Below are positions 26,132-36,300 of a DNA stretch of 64,000 nucleotides, one piece after another; the first letter of the stretch is position 1, and every line of letters starts with the position of its first letter. The DNA is from Paenibacillus tundrae (lineage in GTDB: Bacteria; Bacillota; Bacilli; Paenibacillales; Paenibacillaceae). Below the pieces are notes generated by a model. It was given only the letters and a program-made list of their open reading frames with translations. It did not search any database and was not told the DNA's origin. The stretch lies in NCBI RefSeq assembly GCF_036884255.1, contig NZ_CP145605.1, positions 682,001 to 746,000 of the forward strand. Direction: 5' to 3'. The translations under genes were made by a program, and so were the position numbers.

Positions 26132-26557
26132 ATGCACGTTCGTTCCTTTCAGTTGAGTGATGCAAGCCAAATGACGGAGCTTCTCCAGGTTGCGCTATCG
26201 GAAGAGTGTTATGAGAACACGATGGGCCCGTTTGCCCGTCAATTGTCATGGGATTCTGATCTGATCATGGTTGCAGAAGAAGAGGGAGACCTCGTCGGAG
26301 CCTTGATCGGTACGATTGATCAAAACCAGGGATGCATCTACCGTATTGCGGTTCATCCGGACTATCGTCGCCGCGGAGTCGGCAAAAAACTTGTCGAAGC
26401 TATGGAACAACGGTTCCAGCAGCGTAAAGTCAGCCAAATATGGGTTGCGGGAGATGAGCACAACAAAGTAGCTATGCCTCTTTATGAAGCAATGGGTTAC
26501 GGTGCAAATCAGATTTTGAGCGCTTTCCAGAAACTGAGTATTTTGTCCAAAGCGTAA
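26132..26557 (+). CDS. GNAT N-acetyltransferase
   Basis: A 141-residue single-domain acetyltransferase of the Acetyltransf_1 type. The acetyl-CoA loop is VHPDYRRRGVGKKLVEAM, with the usual R-R-x-G-V-G-K pattern, and the last strand region is WVAGDEHNKVAMPLYEAMGY. The substrate is unknown; RimI-like protein or small-molecule acetylation are both possible. An AAAAGGGAG site precedes ATG 26132. It is divergent from sodA, preceded by cre-like sites, and followed by the short GTTCAAAAAG repeat and a terminator. Confidence 0.88.
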   Translation: MHVRSFQLSDASQMTELLQVALSEECYENTMGPFARQLSWDSDLIMVAEEEGDLVGALIGTIDQNQGCIYRIAVHPDYRRRGVGKKLVEAMEQRFQQRKVSQIWVAGDEHNKVAMPLYEAMGYGANQILSAFQKLSILSKA

Positions 26558-26576
26558 CGGAAGTTCGGCTTCAAAG

Positions 26577-26643
26577 TGCGTGTTCAAAAAGGCCAGCAGT
26601 CGGTGTGCTTTGTAATCAAACGTGGACTTTTTGAACAACCTCT
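26577..26643 (-). repeat. GTTCAAAAAG-ended repeat, short copy
   Basis: On the minus strand it begins GAGGTTGTTCAAAAAGTCC and ends CCTTTTTGAACACGCAC, exactly the ends of the longer element at 51061-51277. It also shares TTTGATTAC-AAG near the first end. The inside is shortened to about 30 bp. It lies 20 bp after the GNAT stop. Confidence 0.85.
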
Positions 26644-26678
26644 AAAACTAAAGAAAAAAAAGATTCTCATTTCATATT

Positions 26679-26723
26679 AGGCATATCCGTTTAGCGTAAC
26701 CACGCTTGAGGATATGCCTTTCT
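26679..26723 (+). terminator. Intrinsic terminator
   Basis: AGGCATATCC / GGATATGCCT stem with a 20-nt loop and a T-rich tail, downstream of the GNAT gene. Confidence 0.75.
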
Positions 26724-26863
26724 ATTTGTATGATATACATCCGCTCCATATTCCTCACAATTCAAGCTTATCTGCCACTGGTGGGCATAACCAATTGTTT
26801 CACTCTTCCAAATGAAGTAGACTTAAAGAGAATATGATTATTCTTAATAAACGAGGTGTCCTT

Positions 26864-27469
26864 TTGAATTCTGACAACCCTTCCACGAAGCAGGTGTCTT
26901 CCGAAGAGCGAACTGAACTGGCAACAGCGAATCATTCCGGTACCTCATGGGCAGCAGAGCTATGGGACTGGGCCAAAACAATCATTATCGCTTTTGTCGT
27001 TATGATGTTGTTGAATTTATTTGTATTTAACCTATCGATGGTTAAAGGGCAGTCCATGCAGCCTACGTTGGTCGAGCGTGACCGTTTGTTTGTGAATAAA
27101 ATTGTATATGATTTTGGTTCACCTTCTCGCTTTGATGTCATTGTTTTGCGTGATCCAAGTGAGGGTCAGGAAAAGAAAGATTTTCTCGTGAAACGGATCG
27201 TAGGGCTTCCCGGGGATACGGTTGAAGTGCGTGAACACCACCTGTATGTGAATGGTGAGCGGCAGACGGAGACGTATACGGATATCGAGGTACAAGATCC
27301 CGATTTTGGCCCGATTACGCTGGAGGCGGATCATTATTTTGTCATGGGAGATAACCGTCATGAGGGCAAAAGTAAAGATAGCCGTGTATTCGGAAGCATC
27401 ACTTCTGGCGAGATTGTAGGTAAGGCTGAATTCATCTTCTGGCCATTTTCCGAAATGAAGAAGCTGTAA
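26864..27469 (+). CDS. lepB: Type I signal peptidase
   Basis: A 201-residue membrane protease that cleaves signal peptides of exported proteins. A polar cytosolic N-terminus of about 35 residues is followed by one membrane segment (WAKTIIIAFVVMMLLNLFVF). The catalytic Ser64 is in VKGQSMQPTL, the general-base Lys110 in DFLVKRIVGLPGD, and box E reads GDNRHEGKSKDSR. This is the Gram-positive single-anchor SipS type. I favour TTG 26864, 7 nt after GAGGTG, over ATG 26834, which lacks a ribosome site; the choice changes only ten residues. Confidence 0.94.
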   Translation: MNSDNPSTKQVSSEERTELATANHSGTSWAAELWDWAKTIIIAFVVMMLLNLFVFNLSMVKGQSMQPTLVERDRLFVNKIVYDFGSPSRFDVIVLRDPSEGQEKKDFLVKRIVGLPGDTVEVREHHLYVNGERQTETYTDIEVQDPDFGPITLEADHYFVMGDNRHEGKSKDSRVFGSITSGEIVGKAEFIFWPFSEMKKL

Positions 27470-27639
27470 AATGTTGAGGTAACAACAACTTCACTCGACG
27501 TTTTGCGTTTAACTATAATAAAGCTCGGGGCGAGTATGCCTGAGTTGCATATGCATATAGACGCCTGTCCTCCTTGAATGAGGCGGGCGTTCAATCGTTA
27601 AGGGAATAAGAGCAGGGAATAGAAAAGAGGGAAAGAATC

Positions 27640-29541
27640 ATGACAAGCGTACAGACCGGGGCGGCACAGGCAGGTTCCGTATGGGAACAGTTAAAACAAG
27701 AGATTAAGGCGGCTGCCCCCGGGCTGGGCATTGATGATATTGGATTTGCTTCTGCAGAGCCGTTTGTATCACTTAAGTCGTTGCTAGAGCAGTCCCGGGA
27801 CAAGGGCTACGCTTCGGGATTCGAAGAGCCGGATATTGAGAAAAGGGTACGGCCTGCGCTACAGGATGGTGAGCCTGCTTCTCTCATAGCCATCGCCGTG
27901 GCTTACCCGTCGAAGATGGTCAACCCACCGAAGTCGGAGCCGGGTGCATATCGTGGGATTTTGGCACGTTCAGCTTGGGGCAGAGATTATCATTATGTGC
28001 TGCGTGAAGCGATGGACAAGCTGGTAAATTTCATCCGTGAACGTGTACCTGAGGCGATGATTGAGAGCATGGTCGATACGGGAGCGCTCGTTGATCGGGC
28101 GGTATCCCAGCGTGCAGGGATCGGATTCAGCGGCAAAAATTGTGCCATTATATCCCCTAAGTTTGGATCATGGATCTATCTGGGTGAGCTGGTGACCAAC
28201 ATTCCATTCCAGCCGGATACACCCGTGACCGAGGATTGCGGAGAGTGTACGAAATGTATTGATGCCTGCCCAACCGGAGCGTTGGTGGGACCAGGGCAAC
28301 TTAATGCACAGCGATGTATTTCTTTTGTAACCCAAACCAAAGGGTTTGTAGATGAAGAGTTTATGTTGAAAATAGGCAACCGGTTATACGGCTGTGATAC
28401 ATGTCAGATCGTCTGTCCGAAGAATCGGGGCAAAAATTGGGATCATCATCCTGATCTACAGCCTGATCCGGAGATTGTTAAGCCTTTGTTGCTGCCACTC
28501 CTAGACATTGGTAACCGTGAATTTAAAGAACGATTTGGCCAAAGCTCTGCCGCATGGCGGGGAAAGAAACCAATTCAACGTAATGCAGTAATTGCCTTAG
28601 GTAATTTCAAGGATAAGAGCGCTGTACCAAAACTCACGGAAGTATTGAAGCGAGACCCGCGTCCTGAACTGCGGGGAACCGCAGCTTGGGCGCTGAGCAG
28701 AATTGGAGGAGAAGACGCAATGAGAGTAATTGGGGAAGCTGCCGCTAACGAACAAGATGGGAACGTGCTAAGCATGCTGCAGAAGGCCAAGGAACGACTA
28801 AGCTCGTCCGAGACCTTACCCGATCAACCACAGGCTGGGCAAGCAAGTGAGAAGCAGCCGGTGGAACAGTCAGTGAAACAACCAGTAGAACAACAACAGT
28901 TTGATTCACTACACGAGTTACAGAAGAGTTTGCAATCGGAAATGGCCTCTGATCAGGGTGGTGAGCTACCTGTACAGCCGGCTAAACCGGAGGCAGCAGC
29001 TTGGAAACCTTCAGCAGTCACAGGGCTGCAGGGTACACCTGTGTATTATGATGAACTGCTGACACCGATAGGAACATTGACGCTATGTGCGACAGATGAA
29101 GGCTTGTGCCACGTTGATTTTGGAACATTTCATGTGCGCGAGGCACATCTGCAACAATGGGCTCGAACTTGGATCGGTGAATATCGTTACGAGAAGAATG
29201 AAGAGAAGTTGAGTGAGGCTGCGAAGCAGGTTCAGCAGTATTTTGCCGGAGAACGAAAAAACTTCGAATTAAAGCTAAATTTGCATGGAACACCGTTTCA
29301 GCTACAAGTATGGCATGTTCTATCCGATATATCTTATGGAGAGACCTCATCACACCAACAGGTTGCGGAAACGATTGGAAGACCGAAGGCGGTTCGTGCC
29401 GTTTCGGATGCTATCAGTAAAAATCCGATGCCGATCATTATTCCCTGTCACCGCAACAGTGACAAAGACGGTACCCTGTTGGGTTATGTAGGCGGTCTGC
29501 AAACCAAGGAGCAATTGCTCACATTGGAGCAGCAATCGTAA
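27640..29541 (+). CDS. queG: Fusion: epoxyqueuosine reductase QueG + methylated-DNA-cysteine methyltransferase
   Basis: A 633-residue two-enzyme protein. Residues 1-310 are QueG, which reduces epoxyqueuosine to queuosine in tRNA with cobalamin and two 4Fe-4S clusters: the hallmark DTGALVDRAVSQRAGIGF, the cluster motifs CGECTKCIDACPTGAL and CDTCQIVCPK, then a HEAT-repeat tail (about 310-390). A Gln/Glu/Pro-rich linker (390-465) leads to an Ogt/AdaB-like domain (465-633) with the DNA-binding helix SSHQQVAETIGRPKAVRAV and the alkyl-acceptor Cys near 603 in IIIPCHRNSD, followed by LLGYVGG. Both halves keep their key residues. The frame is continuous. It starts with a GAGGGAAAG site and is followed 15 bp later by the HD-GYP gene. 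Confidence 0.92.
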   Translation: MTSVQTGAAQAGSVWEQLKQEIKAAAPGLGIDDIGFASAEPFVSLKSLLEQSRDKGYASGFEEPDIEKRVRPALQDGEPASLIAIAVAYPSKMVNPPKSEPGAYRGILARSAWGRDYHYVLREAMDKLVNFIRERVPEAMIESMVDTGALVDRAVSQRAGIGFSGKNCAIISPKFGSWIYLGELVTNIPFQPDTPVTEDCGECTKCIDACPTGALVGPGQLNAQRCISFVTQTKGFVDEEFMLKIGNRLYGCDTCQIVCPKNRGKNWDHHPDLQPDPEIVKPLLLPLLDIGNREFKERFGQSSAAWRGKKPIQRNAVIALGNFKDKSAVPKLTEVLKRDPRPELRGTAAWALSRIGGEDAMRVIGEAAANEQDGNVLSMLQKAKERLSSSETLPDQPQAGQASEKQPVEQSVKQPVEQQQFDSLHELQKSLQSEMASDQGGELPVQPAKPEAAAWKPSAVTGLQGTPVYYDELLTPIGTLTLCATDEGLCHVDFGTFHVREAHLQQWARTWIGEYRYEKNEEKLSEAAKQVQQYFAGERKNFELKLNLHGTPFQLQVWHVLSDISYGETSSHQQVAETIGRPKAVRAVSDAISKNPMPIIIPCHRNSDKDGTLLGYVGGLQTKEQLLTLEQQS

Positions 29542-29556
29542 GAGCGGGGGACGTGC

Positions 29557-30588
29557 ATGAAGTATGTAAACGTGGAGAGTGTGGAGGCGGGGGAGCTTCT
29601 GGGGAAGACCGTATATTCAGCTAACGGAACTGTTTTGCTGTCTGCCGGCGTCCAGCTTACCGTATTTATGGTTAATACGCTCAAGCGTATTGGCGTAACC
29701 ATGCTGTACATCCAGGATGAAGCGTTTAAAGATGTGGAGACAGAAGACATTCTGGATGAAGCCACGAAAAGAGCAGTGATTAATGAAATGAGCGTTACCC
29801 TAGAAGCGGTTCGTTCCGGAAAGGACTGGAGTCCGAAGAAGGTAGCGCTTAGCATTGATAAACTGTTGAACGATGTATTGAACGGGCGTGAGCTGCTTGT
29901 TCAACTTACGGATATTCGCACGAAGGACAATGCACAGTATGTTCATGCGATGAATGTATGCTTGTTGTCGTCGGTAATCGGACTGAATATGGGACTTAAC
30001 TACAATCAATTGAAGGATCTCGCTGTAGGCGCGCTTTTGCACGATATCGGCAAAGTTGGTGAGCCTCCGGGTGGTGGCTCTGCTGCCAATTCTTCGCTCC
30101 ATCATACATGGCGGGGATTCGAAGTGATTAAGAACAAGCGGGAGTTCAGCTTGCTCGTCGCTCACACGGCTCTGCAGCATCATGAACATGTCGATGGTAC
30201 AGGATTACCTAGGGGAATCCAAGGCAGCGACATTCATGTCTTTGCCAAAATCGTTAGCACGGCGAACATCTATGATAATCTAATTAACGGACTGTCTGGA
30301 AGTAGCATGTTGCCACACGAAGCTTGTGAAGAGATGATGGCGATGTCAGGCACGAGGCTGGATCGGGACATTCTGATTGAGTTTAACAAAAGTGTATCCG
30401 TATATCCGAATGGGACGGCTGTACGACTCTCAACCAAGGAGTCAGGCGTTATTGTAAGGCAGCATCGTGGATTGCCAGGCCGACCTGTTGTCCGGATCGC
30501 TCGGGGGAGCACACGCTACTCTCTCGATGTTATTGAAATTGATCTAGCGGAGCACACCACCGTTTTTATTGATTCGGTCATGTCGTAG
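29557..30588 (+). CDS. HD-GYP domain phosphodiesterase-like protein
   Basis: A 343-residue protein whose central domain (about 130-260) matches HD-GYP: LLHDIGKVGEPPGG, then HHTWRGFEVI, LVAHTALQHHEHVDGTGLPRG. Such proteins hydrolyse cyclic di-GMP and influence motility and biofilm. The GYP triplet is GLP here, a common variant, and the metal-binding His and Asp residues remain. The N-terminal 120 residues form a separate alpha/beta region found in similar Bacilli proteins. It has no membrane segment. It begins 15 bp after the QueG fusion, so it is probably co-transcribed. The conserved C-terminus may be a small beta domain. Confidence 0.85.
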   Translation: MKYVNVESVEAGELLGKTVYSANGTVLLSAGVQLTVFMVNTLKRIGVTMLYIQDEAFKDVETEDILDEATKRAVINEMSVTLEAVRSGKDWSPKKVALSIDKLLNDVLNGRELLVQLTDIRTKDNAQYVHAMNVCLLSSVIGLNMGLNYNQLKDLAVGALLHDIGKVGEPPGGGSAANSSLHHTWRGFEVIKNKREFSLLVAHTALQHHEHVDGTGLPRGIQGSDIHVFAKIVSTANIYDNLINGLSGSSMLPHEACEEMMAMSGTRLDRDILIEFNKSVSVYPNGTAVRLSTKESGVIVRQHRGLPGRPVVRIARGSTRYSLDVIEIDLAEHTTVFIDSVMS

Positions 30589-30765
30589 AATTCGGATAAA
30601 GAATGAAAGCGAAAGCTGGAAAATCCGTTTGCTCCATGCGTGCGGAAATGCTATGATAACTTTCAGGAAATCCGGTCCGTGACACGTGTATGAACAGGCG
30701 TTAGGATGTTATGTATATGCGCGGATCATCATGCTTTTTAGATTGCATAAAGAGGTGTCTAAGAG

Positions 30766-31029
30766 ATGGAAATTGTAATACCGATTATTACATTGATTGT
30801 TGGTCTGGTCGGGGGCTTCTTCATCGGGGTGTTCTACTTGCGTAAACAGCTTGAGAAAATGCAAAGCGATCCAGACGCACTTCAGAAGATGGCGAAGCAA
30901 ATGGGCTATAACCTGAATGGCAAGCAGATGCAGCGTGCCCAGCAGATGATGAAGAATCAGCAGCCTGGCGGTAAAATGCCTCAGCCGCAACAACATCCTG
31001 CGCGTAAAAATTCGGGCCGCCGAAGATAA
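30766..31029 (+). CDS. YneF-type small membrane protein (UPF0154)
   Basis: An 87-residue single-span membrane protein. The first 25 residues (IVIPIITLIVGLVGGFFIGV) are a glycine-rich helix; then YLRKQLEKMQSDPDALQKMA and KQMGYNLNGKQMQRAQQMMK match the UPF0154 signature, followed by a Pro/Gln/Arg-rich tail. The function is unknown in B. subtilis YneF. An AAGAGGTGTCTAAGAG site precedes ATG 30766. folE begins 55 bp downstream. Confidence 0.9.
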   Translation: MEIVIPIITLIVGLVGGFFIGVFYLRKQLEKMQSDPDALQKMAKQMGYNLNGKQMQRAQQMMKNQQPGGKMPQPQQHPARKNSGRRR

Positions 31030-31084
31030 TAGCAGTGTATGGTAACTGCTTTACACCATGTGGTTCGAAAGGAGGCGTTCGGCA

Positions 31085-31678
31085 GTGGCTGGCGTGAAAG
31101 ATTATTTGAATTCAAAAGTATCCGACAATCGGGAGAAGATCGAGTACCATGTGGAACAGATCTTGAAATTGATTGGCGAGGATAGTACGCGGGAAGGGCT
31201 GCTTGAAACGCCTGCACGCGTAACCCGGATGTATGAAGAAATTTTTGGTGGGTATGAGGTAGATCCACGTGATGTACTGGGGGTAACCTTTGACGAGAAT
31301 CATGAAGAGTTGGTTATCGTTAAGGATATCGTCTACTATAGCCAATGTGAGCACCACATGGCGCCGTTCTTCGGCAAGGTGCACATTGGGTACGTGCCAA
31401 GCGGCAAGATCGTTGGTCTTAGCAAAATGGCCCGTTTGGTGGAAGCGGTAACGCGTCGCCTCCAGGTGCAAGAACGTATTACGTCACAGATCGCTGATAT
31501 TTTGACAGAGGCAGTTGAGCCTCACGGCGTTATGGTCGTTGTGGAAGGCGAGCACTTGTGCATGTGTTCCCGCGGCGTGAAGAAACCGGGCAGCAAGACG
31601 GTAACGTCTGCCGTACGTGGTTCCTTCCGTGAGAATCCAGCACAGCGTGCTGAGTTCCTGTCACTTGTTAAAGATTGA
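31085..31678 (+). CDS. folE: GTP cyclohydrolase I
   Basis: A 197-residue enzyme that converts GTP to dihydroneopterin triphosphate, the first step to tetrahydrofolate and also toward queuosine precursors. Zinc ligands are Cys88 and His91 (YYSQCEHHMAPF) and a cysteine of HLCMCSRG (157-164). The substrate segments KIVGLSKMARLVE and RLQVQERITSQIA are intact. GTG 31085, 7 nt after AAAGGAGGCG, is the likely start; the open frame to 31058 would include the ribosome site. It forms a tight run with the YneF gene and ends before a terminator at 31811. Confidence 0.95.
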   Translation: MAGVKDYLNSKVSDNREKIEYHVEQILKLIGEDSTREGLLETPARVTRMYEEIFGGYEVDPRDVLGVTFDENHEELVIVKDIVYYSQCEHHMAPFFGKVHIGYVPSGKIVGLSKMARLVEAVTRRLQVQERITSQIADILTEAVEPHGVMVVVEGEHLCMCSRGVKKPGSKTVTSAVRGSFRENPAQRAEFLSLVKD

Positions 31679-31810
31679 GGCTGAGCTTGGCTTAATAGAC
31701 AAGCTGCATACTTTTGCCTACGTTCTATCATGTTGCTTCGCATTAGGACAAACTCGAATGTCTGTATGCGGAGCAGCGCAGTATAGAGCAAGCATCTGAG
31801 GTTGTACCAT

Positions 31811-31846
31811 AATAAGCCGTGTTCCCTCAGGAACCCGGCTTATTTA
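31811..31846 (+). terminator. Intrinsic terminator
   Basis: AATAAGCCG / CGGCTTATT stem with inner GTTCC / GGAAC, about 135 bp after folE. Confidence 0.88.
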
Positions 31847-31948
31847 TATGAAATTATTTTATAATTGTGGTGTGAGTTATGGTTGGTTCGAGAATGTATA
31901 ATGACTTGTAGGCTCTCATTCATCTATATATAACGGAGGCTGTCTTCT

Positions 31949-32806
31949 ATGAGTGTACCTTCAACACCAGAGGATCGATTTGGAAAACCAATGGAGCAGA
32001 GTTCGTCGGAACATCGTCCTACCAGCCGTCTTCAGATCTGGGAGACACCGCTTATGGGATCAAATAGAAGTGTGCTTGAGGCTTTTGCTTGGGAAGAAGT
32101 GATGTGTCGACTTGTAGGACAGGGGCATGAACCGGTGGCTCATATTTGGCGGCATACGGATGCATTTGTAGCTGGTTTGCGTGATCGTAAACTGCCTCAT
32201 GCAGTAGAGGCTATGGAACGTATCCGAAATGAGGGGATTTCCGTCTGTGTTCGACCTTCTGGCGGTGCGGCAGTCCCACTCAACCCAGGTGTGGTCAACT
32301 TGTCGCTAATCTTGCCTAATCCTAAGCACGCGATCAATATTCATGATGACTTCCGCCATATGGCTGCCTTGATTGCCCGTTCTCTGAATCCATGGTCCAA
32401 TCAGGCTCAGACGGGAGAAGTCGAAGGTGCATTTTGCCCAGGGGACTATGATGTTAGTGTCGGGGGATTGAAATTTTGCGGAATCGCACAGCGAAGACAG
32501 GCTAAGGCTTACATTATTACTGCGTTTGTGATCGTGGAAGGCAAGGGCGATGTGCTTGCCGCAGAAGTAAGACGTTTCTATGAGCAAGCAGCCAATGGGA
32601 TGAAATCAGGCTATCCGGATGTACATTCAGGTACGATGGCGAGTCTGCAAGAGCTAGCCGGTGTTCCCTCTGCGGCGGCATATACAGCTTCCTTGGTGCG
32701 CACACTACGTGACCAGTATCCTTCGGCAGAAACGAGCCGAGTATTGACTGTGAACCGGGAGACGGTTGAACAGACGATGCAGCAGATGAAATTACGATAT
32801 GATTAG
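31949..32806 (+). CDS. lipL: Octanoyl-[GcvH]:protein N-octanoyltransferase
   Basis: A 285-residue amidotransferase of the biotin/lipoate ligase fold. In Bacillus, LipL moves octanoate from GcvH to E2 subunits of 2-oxoacid dehydrogenases in the lipoate pathway. Conserved segments are VRPSGGAAVPLNPGVVNLSL, then AFCPGDYDVSVGGLKFCGIA with the probable nucleophile Cys163 and binding Lys175, and QRR. The pattern CPGxYDxS fits LipL rather than LplA or LipM. A preceding ACGGAGG site supports ATG 31949. It is flanked by terminators or gaps and seems monocistronic. Confidence 0.85.
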   Translation: MSVPSTPEDRFGKPMEQSSSEHRPTSRLQIWETPLMGSNRSVLEAFAWEEVMCRLVGQGHEPVAHIWRHTDAFVAGLRDRKLPHAVEAMERIRNEGISVCVRPSGGAAVPLNPGVVNLSLILPNPKHAINIHDDFRHMAALIARSLNPWSNQAQTGEVEGAFCPGDYDVSVGGLKFCGIAQRRQAKAYIITAFVIVEGKGDVLAAEVRRFYEQAANGMKSGYPDVHSGTMASLQELAGVPSAAAYTASLVRTLRDQYPSAETSRVLTVNRETVEQTMQQMKLRYD

Positions 32807-32895
32807 ATTGATTTGGATTGTTTAGATTGGAATACACTGACTTGGAATTGGTTAATAGAGATGATATGATGTGATTTCGGAAGGAGAGTGACATA

Positions 32896-33120
32896 ATGGA
32901 AACATTGAGATATACATTTGAATACGAGGTTGTTTCTTCGGGCGAAAAGTCCGAATTCAGTCAAATGGCTACAAGTAAAGAAGAAGCTGCTGCATTAATT
33001 ATTGAGCGGATTGCTGACCTAGAGTTTACGGGTGAGGAAGATATTAAGCTGGGCGATCTTATCGCGATCAGTAAACAGGTTGGCGACAACTATGTTGCGT
33101 GTGAAGGTTGCGCTTCTTAA
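32896..33120 (+). CDS. Small conserved hypothetical protein
   Basis: A 74-residue acidic protein that I do not recognise. The layout is strand (RYTFEYEVVSSGEK), helix (SKEEAAALIIERIADL), strand and a final cysteine pair CEGC. Two cysteines three apart at the very end could bind metal or be redox-active, but no function can be assigned. A GGAAGGAGAG site sits 8 nt before ATG 32896. A strong terminator follows. Confidence 0.72.
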   Translation: METLRYTFEYEVVSSGEKSEFSQMATSKEEAAALIIERIADLEFTGEEDIKLGDLIAISKQVGDNYVACEGCAS

Positions 33121-33151
33121 GTAATGTTATGCACGGATAGGTTTTAATGAT

Positions 33152-33186
33152 AAGCAGGTCTCTGGTATAGAGGCTTGCTTTTTTTG
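33152..33186 (+). terminator. Intrinsic terminator
   Basis: AAGCAGGTCTCT / AGAGGCTTGCTT stem with a 5-nt loop and T-run, 30 bp after the small gene. Confidence 0.88.
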
Positions 33187-33354
33187 TGTTGTAAAACGCG
33201 CGAAAAATGAAAAATCATTCATATTAGAAAATATTTTTTTGCAAAAATGCGAGAAAGGCTCTTTTTCGCGAAAAATGTCGAAAATGTTCAGAATCCGTTC
33301 AGAGCTGACAGGTATACTCTTCTCACAAAAAGAAAGAGAAGGGAAGATTTAAAC

Positions 33355-36300
33355 ATGCATAAAAAGGATCGCCAGAAACGTTTTAGGCTATTAAAACGAA
33401 TAGGAATTGTAGCTTTAGCATTCCTTATGGTTTTAGGTTTGCTACCAGGTTTGTTCCAACAAGGAGTGGTACAGGCCAAGAGTTGTTATGATCAGACGGA
33501 AACAGATTCTGATGGTGTGGAATGGAATCTCATCAGTTCGCCTGAAGAATTGTATTGCGTGGGAGAAGACGCAAACGGTAATTATAAGCTGATGAGTAAT
33601 ATTACTGAAGCAGATATGAGCACTTTTTTAAACGGAGGATCTTGGACACCAATTTCCTATGAGATAGAAGATGAGTCTGAACCTTTTACAGGCAGGTTCG
33701 ATGGAAATGGTTATTCCATTTCTGGTTTGAGAACAACAGATGAAACTCAGTATGATGTGGGGCTGTTCTCTGATTTATATGATGCTGAGGTTAAAAATCT
33801 TATATTAAATGATGTATCCTTCACAGGGAATGCGTCGGTAGGTGGGCTTGCAGGTAGTATATCAAATTCTTCTATTGAGGGCGTGCATATCAGTGGAGTT
33901 TTACAAGGCAATAGAAGAGTAGGGGGCATTGCAGGGTATTCTAATAATAGTGAATATATTAATAATAGTACTAACGTTGTGGTGAGCACTTTAGATGAGT
34001 ATGGTGAATCTCTCGGGGGACTATTTGGAGAACTTTACGAGAGCACAGTCATTGCAAATGCTGCTGAAGGTACAGTGAGTGGTTATCAGACGATAGGTGG
34101 ACTGATCGGAGAATCGAATGATAATACCATTCGTCAGAGCTACGCTTCAGGACAGGTAATAGGTAACTATCAAATCGGCGGTTTGATTGGCGAACTTAAT
34201 TATGAATATGAACTTAACCAAACCATTGAAGACAATTATGTGATTGGTTCTTTAAAAACTTATGCTGCAGGTGAGGATGAATTTTCTGCTGAGACTATAG
34301 GAGGTCTGATTGGTGAAATAAGAAAAAATGGTAGTAATGATGACATCCAAGTAATCATTCAGAATAATTATGTTGCTGCATCTCTCGCAGTTGATCTTTC
34401 TAATGGTGTATCATCACCTATTGATCATCAGACGATAGGGTCAGTCATCGGCAAAGTGAAAGGTTCAACAGATCAAGTGACTATTTTCAATAATTATTTT
34501 GATTTGAACAAAATTAGTACGAACCAGCAGAATGGTTCTGATTATGCAATGGGTCTTACTACTGAACAGATGAAACAACAATCTAATTTCAGTGGATGGA
34601 ATTTCGATGGAGTTTGGACATTCAGACAACGTATTAACGATGGGTATCCGATCTTGCAGTCATCCAAGCTGATGTATGCACCGATTCCACCACTACCTGA
34701 ACCTACAATAAATTATCTGTATCCATATCCTATGAATGGAACAATTACACAGTCGACATCTAAAGTAAAGGTGAAACTTAATGAAGCGGGTAGATTTTAT
34801 TTTGATAATCAGATGTATGATGAAAACATAGGACAGTCTGACGAAGATACTAAGTTACATGCCTTAGCTAATCAATCTTATGTTGATCTAGAAGCCAATG
34901 AAGAGATTTCGTTCTTGTTCACAGGATTGAACGAGAATACTTCGTATCGAGTATTCCTGGCGGTAGAAGATATGAATGGTCAGCTTAAGAATATGGGGCA
35001 TCGGGGATATGACACTCCTGCCAACTCAACGCCTCTTCCACAAAACGTGGTAGCTACACCTGGTGATGGTCAGGCTGCCCTTGAATGGACTGAAGAACCA
35101 GAAGTAGAATATCGCGTGTATATGTACCAAGGTACGGAGGCACCAAAGGATCCAGATCTGTGGACAGATGTAACGGACAGTTACATCGACGGACATATCG
35201 GTGGGCTGACGAATGGTGAATCTTATGTGTTTGCAGTTAGATCGTATGCTTCTGAAGAGGTGAATTCAGATTATGTTGCATCTAACGTTGTGATCCCACA
35301 AGAGGAGAATACAGGCGGTGGTAATAATGGTGGTGGTGGATCTAATCCAGACCCAGACCCGAATTTTCCTGTACCGCAGCATGTAGTGGCAACAAAGGGC
35401 GATAAAAAGGTTACATTAACTTGGGATCCAATCACGAACGGGTATGCTTCAGTTTATATGTACGAAGGTTCATCAGCACCTATAGACCCATCACAATGGA
35501 TTCTTGTTTCTACGGAAATTATGAATAATAGTTTGGAAATTAATGATCTTAGCGAAGGTGAAAAATATATTTTCGCTGTCAGAGCTGTATATGAAGACGG
35601 CATATCGGAATATGGAATTTCTAATTCAGTGAAGATTAACATTACTCCATCCAATCCAGAAACGCCAGGTAATGGAGGTGGCGGGGGAGTTATTACACCT
35701 ACTCCTGTAACGCCAACACCGTCACCAGCACCAGGACCTGTGACAACGAGTCCTGTGCCAACTACTCCACAAGCTCCACAGAAAGAAGTAATTAAAGTGG
35801 ATGTGGAGAATGGGGATCAAGCTTCAACGATCGCTTCTCTGGAAATTAGTCGTACACGGAGTACAGATGGTACGGCTAAGGATGAGTTACTGCTTGATCA
35901 GAGCAAAACACAAACAATTATCGACCAATTGAAACGGACAGGCTCCCGCACGGCGGTTGTCTTGATTCCAGATACCAAAGATGAAGTATCGCAGTGGGAT
36001 CTTAATCTCTCTACACAATCGTCAGCAATGCTGGCTGAGCAAGGTGTGGATCTCGTTATCTCCAATCCAAACGTGAAGATTACGATCCCGGCAAGTTCCT
36101 TGCTCGGACGTACAGATGATATTTATTTCCGTCTTGTACCGGTGAAAAAAGAGACTGAACGTTCGGAAATCCAAACGAGAGTGCAAAGCAATGAGACAAT
36201 AACTCAAGTTGTAGGCACAACGAATATCCAGATTCTCGGTCGTCCAATGACGATCGAAACGAATCTGCAGAGCAGACCTGTAACGCTCGTATTGCCTGTA

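Noticed and set aside
27558..27594. Hairpin ACGCC...GGCGT between lepB and queG
   Set aside because: Stem has several mismatches and no T-run; not convincing as a terminator.
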